DNA from: Myxococcales bacterium
GTDB taxonomy: Bacteria; Myxococcota; Polyangia; Fen-1088
DNA length: 10,558 nucleotides
NCBI GenBank assembly: GCA_003155465.1
Contig: PMCR01000250.1
Location: forward strand, 1 to 10,558
Direction: 5' to 3'
The translations under genes were made by a program, and so were the position numbers. Of this stretch, positions 1 through 8,264 are shown in pieces. The notes under the pieces were generated by a model. The model saw only the letters and a program-made list of their open reading frames with translations. It had not been told where the DNA came from and made no database searches. The first letter of the stretch is position 1. Each line of letters starts with the position of its first letter.

Positions 1-750
1 TATTGGTTCGAGTCCACCCGGCAGATTGCGTCCAATCACGTGCTCTCGGTGCCTGATCCGACGGTCACGGTGGCCGCTGAATGTCAGCTCTTGCCGGTCG
101 AGTTCGTCATGCGCGCCTATCTGACCGGCGTGACCACCACCTCCATCTGGTACCACTACGAGAACGGTGGCCGCCTTTTCTGTGGCCACAAGCTGCCCGA
201 TGGCATGCGCAAGAACCAGAAGCTGGACAAGCCCATCCTCACGCCGTCCACCAAGGCGGCAAAGGGCGACCACGATCGGTCCGTATCGCGCGAGGAGATC
301 CTGAAGGAGGGCGTGCTGTCAGCCGAGGACTTCGACCGCGCGGCCGAGATGTGCGCGCGCATATTCGCTTTTGGCCAGAGTCTCGCGGCCCAGCGCGGTC
401 TCATCCTGGTCGACACCAAGTACGAGATCGGCCGGCGGGTTGACGGAAGCCTTTGCTTCATCGACGAGGTCCACACACCCGACAGTTCGCGCTACTGGTA
501 TGCGGACGACTACCAGGTGCGTTTCGAGCGGGCCGAAGAGCCGCGCGGGCTGGACAAGGAGTACCTGCGTCGCATTCTGGCCGATCAGGGCTACCGGGGT
601 GACGGCCCGCCGCCCCCGCTCTCCGATGATGTACGCTGCGAAGCGGCCCGCCGCTACATCGCGCTCTACGAGTTGATTACCGGGCGGGGTTTCGTGCCGG
701 ACTTCGAGGAACCTGCGGGCAGAATTCGGAGGAATCTGGGGATCAAGTAG
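1..750 (+). CDS. purC: Phosphoribosylaminoimidazole-succinocarboxamide synthase (SAICAR synthase), 5' end missing
   Basis: This cytoplasmic purine-synthesis enzyme joins CAIR and aspartate, using ATP, to give SAICAR. The reading frame is open from base 1 and 249 residues are visible before the TAG stop. The GTG at 40 is an internal valine, because the family match already runs through the residues before it ([13 protein letters not shown]). Family signatures are present: [14 protein letters not shown], the KLPDG and LTPSTKA segments, [11 protein letters not shown] (the second SAICAR signature) and HTPDSSRYW near the substrate site. The C-terminus, with an LRRIL helix and GFVPDF, fits the longer form of about 300 residues, so I estimate 50-60 N-terminal residues lie outside the window. 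No terminator is obvious after the stop. Identity is very sure; only the true start is unknown. Confidence 0.96.
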   Translation, partial: YWFESTRQIASNHVLSVPDPTVTVAAECQLLPVEFVMRAYLTGVTTTSIWYHYENGGRLFCGHKLPDGMRKNQKLDKPILTPSTKAAKGDHDRSVSREEILKEGVLSAEDFDRAAEMCARIFAFGQSLAAQRGLILVDTKYEIGRRVDGSLCFIDEVHTPDSSRYWYADDYQVRFERAEEPRGLDKEYLRRILADQGYRGDGPPPPLSDDVRCEAARRYIALYELITGRGFVPDFEEPAGRIRRNLGIK

Positions 751-817
751 ACCGCCACCCCGCATCATGGTGTTGATCTGGACCCGGGTGAACCCTGGAG
801 CGGTTGGCGAACAGTGT

Positions 818-846
818 TTGACGTTGCCCATCGGCGCGACTAGTCT
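818..846 (+). promoter_or_regulatory. Candidate sigma-70-type promoter for the TPR gene
   Basis: TTGACG at 818-823 matches the -35 consensus at five of six bases. A 17-base spacer follows, then TAGTCT at 841-846, which matches the -10 consensus at only three of six. Transcription would start near 853, leaving a leader of about 45 bases before the ATG at 898. The position in the purC-TPR gap and the ideal spacing support it; the weak -10 element keeps confidence moderate. Transcription could also simply run through from purC. Confidence 0.38.
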
Positions 847-886
847 CTCGCCTCTATTGCCCGGGTCCGGCTTAGTCGAGTTTCGC

Positions 887-893
887 AGGGAGG
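887..893 (+). promoter_or_regulatory. Ribosome binding site of the TPR gene
   Basis: AGGGAGG ends four bases before the ATG at 898. It is one of the few clear Shine-Dalgarno sequences in the window and fixes the start of the TPR gene. Confidence 0.7.
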
Positions 894-897
894 CGAC

Positions 898-3870
898 ATG
901 CGCAGCGACGCGCTCGATGATGAAATGCCAGAGGACTTAGGTCGGGCCGACGATTTCCATCGGCTCGAGCAGAGCTGCGTGCGCGAAGAGCGCTGGGAGG
1001 ACCTGGCCGGACTGCTGATTGGGCGTGCCGAGAATACCGGGGACGCTGCCGAGCGAGCCGGTATCCTGATGCGCGCCGCGCAGATCTTTGAGAGCAATCT
1101 GGCCGACCCGGACCGTGGGTTCATCACCCTGCTGGCTGCGTTTCAAGAAGACCCATCGAACGACGACCTGGCCGTCGGCCTGGCGCGCATGGCCACCGAC
1201 CAGAATCGCTGGCAGGACCTGTTGGCCGAATGTAACAGCTTGGTGGCCGAAGTTGCGCCGGAGTCCAAGCGCGCCGACGTGCTGGTGGCCATTGCGGGTT
1301 GGTACCTGCACAACCTCGACGATTCGGCGGCGGCCGAGCAATCGCTGGAGGCGGCCATGGCGGCCGACCCCGCCAACCACGCGGCCTTGCGCGCGCTGGT
1401 CGCTCTGCATGGCGGGCGCGGCGACTGGTCACGCGCCGCGGCCTATCTGACCTCAGCGTCTGCCAACACCGCTGATCCCCTGGCGCGGGTCCAGTTTGCG
1501 TTTGACGCTGCGGAGATCTATCGCAGCCGGCTCGACGACCTGGATGGGGCTGCGGAACAGTACGGCCGCGTGCTCGACCTTTCGCCCGGCCATCCGCAGG
1601 CCACGGCCGCGATGGCCGACGTCACCTGGGGCCGCAAGGATTGGGCTACCGCGCTGCCGTTGCTGGAGGCCTTGGCTGAGGCGGCTGAACAGTCCGGCGA
1701 ACCCAGGGCACGGCACTGGCAACGGGCGGGCTGGTCGGCGCAGATGACCGGCGACGTGGAACGGGCGCGGGTCAATTACCGGCGCGCGCACGCGGCTGAG
1801 CCTGGGTATCTGCCGACCCTGCTCTGTTGGTCGCAGCTCGCGCAGGCACAAGGATGGTGGCATGACGTTCGCACGACGGTGCCCCTGGTTCTGGACCAGG
1901 CCGAAGCCAAGTTGACCGCGGTCGATCGCGCCGAGCACTTGCAGGCATTGGGCCAAGCCAACCTGGAATTGGGGAACGCAGCCCAGGCTGCAGCGGCGTT
2001 CATGAAAGCCATCGAGTTGGCGCCCGATCTGCCCGAGCTACGCGAGGCGCTGGCCGAGGCCAATTCCAAGATGGAAGGGCGGGGGCCGGCCGACGCTCCG
2101 GCACTCATCGAGCAGAATCGCGTGCTGCTGGCAGGGGCCGCAGCGTCCGACGAACGTTTCGAGATTCTGTTCCGCATCGGCTGCCTGCAACGCGAGGAAT
2201 TGAACGACCAGAAGGCGGCCCTGGAGACATTCCTGAAAGCTCTTGAGCTGCGTCCCCACGACACGGAGACCCTGCACGAGCTGATGGAGATCTACACGAT
2301 CGAGGAGCAGTGGCTGCGCGCGGTGGATGTGCTGGAACAACTGGTGCAGGCCGAGTCGGGCAAGGACAAGGCCCGCTACCTGGTCGCGATGGCCAATATC
2401 TTGAACTATGAGCTGGAATCCCCTGTCGAGGCCATCGAGCTCTACAATCAGGCCCTTGATAAGGACCCGGACGATCGCCGCAGCTTCGAGCGCATCGAGC
2501 GCATCTTCACCAGCCGGCAAGACTGGCAGGAACTGGTGCGCGCCTACCGGCGCATGATCAAGCGCCTGGGCGCTGCTCCGCCCCCCGACAAGCGGCCCTG
2601 GCTGCTTGCCCTGTGGCGCGGCTTGGGCGAGATCGCCCGGGTTCGCCAGGCGGACATGGCGGCCGCCGCTGCCGCCTATGAGGTTTGCGTGTCGCTGGCC
2701 CCGGACGACAACAAGCAGCGCGAGGCGCTGGTCGAGGTGTACGAAGCCCAGGGAGCGGAAGGGTTCGCCGGGGCGGTCAAGCTGCGGGAGCAACTTCTGG
2801 CCGAAACCAGGGACGCCGAAGCAGCCGCCAAGCAGATCAGGGCCTTGGCCCGCCTGTACAGCGAGCATCAGCGCTATGACCGCGCCTTCTGTGCCTGCGC
2901 GGCGCTTTGCGCGCTGATGAAGGGAAATGCCCAAGAGAAAGCCTTCTACGGCCAGCACGCCATGCCGGGCGTACCTGTGGCGCAAGCCGGATTGAGCGAG
3001 CCTTTGTGGCAGGGGTGGGTGTGCAACCCGCGGCAGGACCGGCGCATCTCCCAGGTGCTGGCCGCGGTGAGCGGGGGCGTCACGGTGTCGCGGGCCAAGG
3101 AGGCGCGAGCCTTCGGGCTCGATGTCAGCATGAGGGTCGATCTGACCAGGGACACCTCGTCGGTGTCACAGATTCTCGCGTACGTCAGCCGACTTATCGG
3201 CGTGACCCTGCCCGCGGTCTATGTCCCGCCGACCGCGCCCGACGAGATCGACCTGGTGATCTTGCTGGAGGGCAAGCAGGTGCTGCCCGCGTTCGTCCTC
3301 GGGCGAGGACTGGTGTCGGGGCGGACTGATCGCGAGTTGGCCTTTCGGTTGGCGAAGAAACTGGTGGGACTGCGCGCCGACCATTTCTTGCTGTGGCCGC
3401 AGGTGGTGCCGACGCAGAACGAGTTGCGGGTCATCCTGGCTGCGGCGATCAAGCTGCTGCGGCCCGAGTTCGACTTGCCTGACACGGACATGGCTGCGGT
3501 ACGCAAGTACCTTTCCTTCCTGCACAAGGCGGTGCCCCAAGCGCAGTGGATATCCATGAATTCGGCGGTTGAGCAGTTGGTCGCCGATCCCGCGTCCATC
3601 GACCTGCATGCATGGGCCGTCGTTGCCGAGGAGAACGCGAACCGGGCTGGGTTGATCGCCTGCGGTGACGTGGTGGCGGCGGCGCGCGAGTTGGTGAAAG
3701 AAGCGCGTGCGATTCATGCACGACCGGAGGACGCTATTCTCGATCTCGCGTGCTGGAGTGTGACCACCCAGCACCTCGACCTGCGCGAGCAACTCGGCCT
3801 GGCTCTGGTGGTCGATGCGCACGCCCCGGAGGCGGCTGCGCTTTCGTTGCGCAACGGTCGGCGACCGTAG
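898..3870 (+). CDS. Large TPR-repeat protein with the C-terminal domain common in myxobacterial TPR proteins
   Basis: A 990-residue protein with no signal peptide or membrane segment, so probably cytoplasmic and a scaffold. Residues 1 to about 665 are helical repeats of TPR type. Each unit has a Trp-x-x-Leu-like helix (RWEDLAGLL, RWQDLLAEC, DWATALPLL, QWLRAVDVL, DWQELVRAY) followed by an A-A-x-x-Y/F helix ending in a D/E-P turn (ALDKDPDD, AIELAPDLP). Residues from about 690 to 985 form a separate globular domain. I recognise its style from many large deltaproteobacterial TPR proteins: RTDRELAFRLAKKL at 810-822, a following RADHFL, and ENANRAGLIACGD at 912-924. Its function is not established. 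The ATG follows a good ribosome binding site. A small inverted repeat (ACGGTC-GGC-GACCGT, 3854-3868) overlaps the stop region but lacks a T-run, so it is not a convincing terminator. Partner and pathway cannot be read from the neighbours. Confidence 0.9.
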   Translation: MRSDALDDEMPEDLGRADDFHRLEQSCVREERWEDLAGLLIGRAENTGDAAERAGILMRAAQIFESNLADPDRGFITLLAAFQEDPSNDDLAVGLARMATDQNRWQDLLAECNSLVAEVAPESKRADVLVAIAGWYLHNLDDSAAAEQSLEAAMAADPANHAALRALVALHGGRGDWSRAAAYLTSASANTADPLARVQFAFDAAEIYRSRLDDLDGAAEQYGRVLDLSPGHPQATAAMADVTWGRKDWATALPLLEALAEAAEQSGEPRARHWQRAGWSAQMTGDVERARVNYRRAHAAEPGYLPTLLCWSQLAQAQGWWHDVRTTVPLVLDQAEAKLTAVDRAEHLQALGQANLELGNAAQAAAAFMKAIELAPDLPELREALAEANSKMEGRGPADAPALIEQNRVLLAGAAASDERFEILFRIGCLQREELNDQKAALETFLKALELRPHDTETLHELMEIYTIEEQWLRAVDVLEQLVQAESGKDKARYLVAMANILNYELESPVEAIELYNQALDKDPDDRRSFERIERIFTSRQDWQELVRAYRRMIKRLGAAPPPDKRPWLLALWRGLGEIARVRQADMAAAAAAYEVCVSLAPDDNKQREALVEVYEAQGAEGFAGAVKLREQLLAETRDAEAAAKQIRALARLYSEHQRYDRAFCACAALCALMKGNAQEKAFYGQHAMPGVPVAQAGLSEPLWQGWVCNPRQDRRISQVLAAVSGGVTVSRAKEARAFGLDVSMRVDLTRDTSSVSQILAYVSRLIGVTLPAVYVPPTAPDEIDLVILLEGKQVLPAFVLGRGLVSGRTDRELAFRLAKKLVGLRADHFLLWPQVVPTQNELRVILAAAIKLLRPEFDLPDTDMAAVRKYLSFLHKAVPQAQWISMNSAVEQLVADPASIDLHAWAVVAEENANRAGLIACGDVVAAARELVKEARAIHARPEDAILDLACWSVTTQHLDLREQLGLALVVDAHAPEAAALSLRNGRRP

Positions 3871-4109
3871 GAGGGCTTCGCGTTTTCCACTGCTTGCGAT
3901 GGCTTGTGCTCGTTTCTTCGTGTGGGTCGCCTGGCTCTCTGCTCTCGGCTGGGGCTGTTCGCGGACCCCCTCCGCAATTCTCGATTTGACGGCAGCGGCA
4001 CGAGGGAGAACGGAAGTGACGGTAGCGCCACGGGGGAGATCGGGAAGCGACACCGCCGAACGCGAGGAGCGGCGGCGCGACCGCGACGCCAAGAGTGAAT
4101 GAAGGAAGA
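3871..4109. other. Convergent gap between the TPR gene and the lipoprotein gene
   Basis: This 239-base stretch separates two genes that end toward each other. It begins with a Shine-Dalgarno-like AGGAGGG (3869-3875) overlapping the TPR stop codon, but no start codon follows at a usable distance. I see no T-tailed hairpin for either strand. Short open frames exist on both strands (3899-4102 on + and the frame opening at 4170 on -), but none is convincing enough to call a gene. Confidence 0.5.
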
Positions 4110-4868
4110 TCAAGGGAACGGCCAACACCAGGAGCAGGTCCAGGTCTGGCTCGGCAAATCGAAATTGCACGTACTATTGCCAGTGCAATCGCTGTCGTCC
4201 ACGCAGGTGTCCCGGGGTGTGTGGCAGAAATAGGCATGACCGCAGCTATCCCCGCAAGAGCAAGGAACCGGCCTCCAGCCGCTCGGCTCCCTCGAGTCGC
4301 CCACGTAGCAGGCACCGGCGTCGGGCTTGCAGAAGGCTTCGCTCGTACAGCCGCAGAAAATGCCAACCAGGCTGGGTGAGCAGAAGCCGCAGGGTCCGCA
4401 ATCCCCGTCGGTGCGGCAGTTGCCTCCGGTCAGGCACGAGTTCGCCGCGCTATCCGCCGCCGATGCCCGGCACGCGCAGGACTGCCCAGCCGGGCAATCC
4501 GAGTCGCCAAAACACTCGTCGTACCTGCACTGCCCTGCGCAATCCAGACGAAACGCGGGTACGCAACGCCCATTGGTGCCCTCCTTGCAGTCGGCATCCT
4601 GGGCGCATGGGTTGGCCACAATACCCGGTTGGCACGTGTTCGCGTAGACCGATCCGGAGCCACGCTCCTGCGGGCAGGTGGTACCCGCTTGGCGATGGTG
4701 GCTTGGGATGCGCCCTTCACAGGCTGAGCGCGTGCCGCCCGTGGAGGTGGCGCCGCCTGCGCCTGTGGCACCGCCCCGCGACGACGTGCCACCGAAGTCA
4801 TTCAGAGCCGTCCTTCCGCAGCCAGCGCCGGAAAGAAGAAGGATCGCAAGGGGCAGTATGTTCTTCAT
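4110..4868 (-). CDS. Cysteine-rich lipoprotein with CxxDxDC repeats
   Basis: A 252-residue secreted lipoprotein of unknown function. The start is set at the ATG at 4868, because the protein then begins MKNILPLAILLL with the lipobox-like SGAGC (lipidated Cys17). The frame stays open upstream to a GTG at 4946, but that extension hides the signal peptide and nearly coincides with the predicted transcription start. After Cys17 comes a low-complexity Gly/Thr/Ser/Ala linker (about 25-48), a common surface tether in myxobacteria. The remaining 200 residues hold 30 cysteines, an even number fitting up to 15 disulfides. Four units share the pattern C-x2-D-x-D-C, at 88-94, 119-125, 151-157 and 222-228. 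Glycine at +2 predicts sorting to the outer membrane. Third codon positions look more relaxed than in murJ (ATA, CTT and AGG occur). Similar myxobacterial proteins are sometimes misnamed in databases, so inherited names deserve caution. Confidence 0.82.
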   Translation of the reverse strand: MKNILPLAILLLSGAGCGRTALNDFGGTSSRGGATGAGGATSTGGTRSACEGRIPSHHRQAGTTCPQERGSGSVYANTCQPGIVANPCAQDADCKEGTNGRCVPAFRLDCAGQCRYDECFGDSDCPAGQSCACRASAADSAANSCLTGGNCRTDGDCGPCGFCSPSLVGIFCGCTSEAFCKPDAGACYVGDSREPSGWRPVPCSCGDSCGHAYFCHTPRDTCVDDSDCTGNSTCNFDLPSQTWTCSWCWPFP

Positions 4869-4954
4869 CGTCGGGGGATCCCGTGGGCTTCTCCAAGATC
4901 GCGATAGCAAAAAATGCGCAAGAGCTGAAACGGCGATCTCGCCCACAAAACGTA

Positions 4955-4960
4955 ATTATA
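4955..4960 (-). promoter_or_regulatory. -10 hexamer for the lipoprotein gene
   Basis: Read on the minus strand this is a perfect TATAAT, in an AT-rich patch of a GC-rich region, about 87 bases upstream of the ATG at 4868. No good -35 hexamer lies 16-18 bases further upstream, so it may depend on an activator or another sigma factor. Transcription would start near 4947 and give a leader of nearly 80 bases. Confidence 0.42.
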
Positions 4961-5050
4961 CCCGGTGGCGCGCTCGGTGAGCGGCGGTTTCCGGCCTTCC
5001 GCAGTCGTGAGTCACGCCTCCGAGAAACAAGCCGCCCTCTTCGACTGCGC

Positions 5051-5074
5051 CGGCCGCGTGTCAGGTCGCGGCCG
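5051..5074. repeat. Perfect GC-only inverted repeat just before murJ
   Basis: CGGCCGCG at 5051-5058 and CGCGGCCG at 5067-5074 are exact reverse complements around an eight-base loop (TGTCAGGT). In RNA this makes an eight-pair stem composed only of G-C pairs, ending 23 bases before the murJ TTG start. No T-run follows on the + strand and no clear one on the - strand, so it is not a standard terminator. It could be a leader structure affecting murJ translation or a binding site for a dimeric regulator. The repeat is seen directly; the role is a guess. Confidence 0.6.
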
Positions 5075-5097
5075 CTTCACCCCCAACGAAATGGACG

Positions 5098-6747
<1,650 letters not shown>

Positions 6748-7494
6748 CTACGTCGACCCGTTCTTGGCCCCACCCGTGTCATCCGCGGCGTTCATCGCCG
6801 CGGTCGTCCGCCGGTTTGAAACCAGGCGGGGCAAGTCGGCCAGGGCCTGCTCCAGCGTGGATGGCTCGTCGGGCGTACGCTGCAAGAGGGATTCCAGCTC
6901 GTCTACGGCGCCGGCCAGCATGCGGGCACGATCGGATGCCCGTCGCACAGATGCGTCGTCAGCAGCCCATTCGCCAGGGTCGTCGGGGCTGGGTGCCGTC
7001 ACTGGGCTGCGCGCTGCGAGCGACGGTCCGCTGACCTGCCGGGGCACGATGATAGGCACGCCGCTGACCGGAGTGGGTCGCGCGGCGTTCTTGGTCGCCA
7101 GCAGGCGATCAAGCAGGGGCCGGCACTCGGGGTCGACGAAAGTGAATTGCACACCCATCCCATGGGCTCGATGCGGCTCAGCTGGATTGAACTCGCGCAC
7201 CCATGTCACGCGGCCCGAACCCCAGAGAAGGGGAGGTCCCTGCGCAAGTGAGATCTCGAAACGCACAACTTCACCTACGGGTCGCGGTTTGCGGCTAGCC
7301 AAGAAAACACCACCCCGAGTCACGTTGGGCGCAAAGCGCGCCACAAAGGTGTCCGCATCGGGGTAGCGCAGGTAGATTCGCACCACAGGGGAAGAGGGAT
7401 CGTTGATTGCCACGGCTGATCGAGTATCGGCTCCTGCGCGGAGCGGGTCAACCGGATCGGCACGACTCCGACAACGCGAACCGTCTGCGGGCAT
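6748..7494 (-). CDS. PilZ-domain protein, myxobacterial TIGR02266-like subfamily
   Basis: A 248-residue soluble protein, probably a cyclic-di-GMP receptor or a relative that has lost binding. The PilZ domain spans about 37-135: a strand VRIYLRYPDAD, NVTRGGVFLAS (57-67, matching D/NxSxxG with Thr for Ser), PVGEVVRFEISL, GRVTWVREFNP and the closing GMGVQFTFVD. An RxxxR pair is present (Arg39, Arg43) but lies only 14 residues before Asn57, closer than in classical binders. The tail (about 150-248) has a Pro/Ser/Ala linker and a predicted helix (ASDRARMLAGAVDELESLL), likely for partner contact. It is the last gene of the minus-strand operon. With the ATG at 7494 it overlaps tatD by 47 bases. The first 27 residues look like out-of-frame tatD tail, so GTG at 7413 is a real alternative. 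Neither start has a strong ribosome binding site. Confidence 0.85.
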   Translation of the reverse strand: MPADGSRCRSRADPVDPLRAGADTRSAVAINDPSSPVVRIYLRYPDADTFVARFAPNVTRGGVFLASRKPRPVGEVVRFEISLAQGPPLLWGSGRVTWVREFNPAEPHRAHGMGVQFTFVDPECRPLLDRLLATKNAARPTPVSGVPIIVPRQVSGPSLAARSPVTAPSPDDPGEWAADDASVRRASDRARMLAGAVDELESLLQRTPDEPSTLEQALADLPRLVSNRRTTAAMNAADDTGGAKNGST

Positions 7495-8245
7495 TCTCCG
7501 CGGTGGCCTCAGCCGCCTGTGAAAACGGAATCCCGCGCACCAGGGCCAGCGCCTCCAAGGTCTTGACCACGAAGCTGGGCTCGTTGCGCTTTCCGCGAAA
7601 GGGCAGGGGCGCCAGATAGGGAGCGTCGGTCTCGACTAGGATCGAGTGCAGGGGTGCGAAGGCAGCCACGCGGCGGATCTCGTCCGCATTCTTGAAGGTC
7701 AGGATTCCCGAGAAGGAAAGGTCCAGGCCGAGATCGAGGTAGCCGCGCGCATCGTCCAAGTTGCCCGAAAAGCAATGCACCACGCCGCCGGCTTCGCTGA
7801 GCGCCTCCGCGCGCAGGATGGCGAGCGCATCCTGGTGGGCATCGCGCACATGGCAGATGAAGGGCCGGCCGACCGACCGACTGAGCGCCAGGAACTGCCG
7901 GAAAGCCTGGGCCTGCTTGTCGCGTGGGGAATGGTCATAGAAGTAATCGAGCCCGGTCTCGCCCACGCCCACCACGCGGGGGCACTGGGCTAGCTTGTCC
8001 AGCGCAGGCCACCAATCATCCTCGATCTTGGCCGCGTCGTGGGGATGGATCCCAATCGCCGCGAACACATCCGGCTCCCGCGTGGCCAGGTCGGCAGCTC
8101 GATGGGCCGTGGCCAGGTCAGCGCCCGAACCGATGCAGATCATGGCCTGGAGGCCGGCCTGGCGAGCCCGCTCCAGCACCGCGGGCAGATCTTGGGCGAA
8201 GTCTTGGAAATCCAGGTGGCAGTGTGAGTCGATGATGGGGACCAT
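7448..8245 (-). CDS. tatD: TatD-family metal-dependent hydrolase (putative 3'-5' DNase)
   Basis: A 265-residue cytoplasmic TIM-barrel enzyme of the amidohydrolase superfamily, the usual TatD length. Studied TatD/YcfH proteins are metal-dependent nucleases linked to DNA repair; the substrate here is inferred. All metal-site motifs are present: DSHCHLD (His8, His10), GVGETGLDYFYD (Glu96), FICHVRDA (His132), VHCFSG (His157) and VETDAPYLAP (Asp207), plus AIGIHPHD at 63-70. The closing RGKRNEPSFV segment and the ENARRRFAL end are also typical. The ATG at 8245 lies 19 bases after the fusion-gene stop, without a Shine-Dalgarno sequence, suggesting translation coupled to the upstream gene. The PilZ frame begins close to or overlapping its end. 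Despite the name, TatD is not part of the Tat export machinery. Confidence 0.95.
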   Translation of the reverse strand: MVPIIDSHCHLDFQDFAQDLPAVLERARQAGLQAMICIGSGADLATAHRAADLATREPDVFAAIGIHPHDAAKIEDDWWPALDKLAQCPRVVGVGETGLDYFYDHSPRDKQAQAFRQFLALSRSVGRPFICHVRDAHQDALAILRAEALSEAGGVVHCFSGNLDDARGYLDLGLDLSFSGILTFKNADEIRRVAAFAPLHSILVETDAPYLAPLPFRGKRNEPSFVVKTLEALALVRGIPFSQAAEATAENARRRFALSESCRSG

Positions 8246-8264
8246 GGTCGGCGGCGCGACGGCA

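Noticed and set aside
319..831. A minus-strand frame opposite purC
   Set aside because: purC signatures are unambiguous on the other strand; this frame shows no family features.
2038..2985. A 315-codon minus-strand frame inside the TPR gene
   Set aside because: It is antisense to a gene with clear repeat structure and a good ribosome binding site; long antisense frames are expected at this GC content.
3854..3868. Inverted repeat at the end of the TPR gene as a terminator
   Set aside because: The six-pair stem with a three-base loop is not followed by a T-run and overlaps the last codons; it may be chance.
3899..4102. A 67-codon + frame beginning MACARFFVWVAWLSALGWGC, looking like a small lipoprotein
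   Set aside because: No ribosome binding site lies at a usable distance (the AGGAGGG at 3869-3875 is 23 bases away), the lipobox is poor, and after 30 residues it becomes an Arg/Glu-rich tail without family resemblance. All three + frames here are hydrophobic, which suggests composition rather than coding.
4869..4946. 26-residue extension of the lipoprotein from a GTG at 4946
   Set aside because: It would place the signal peptide internally and begins almost at the predicted transcription start; the ATG at 4868 gives a proper lipoprotein signal.
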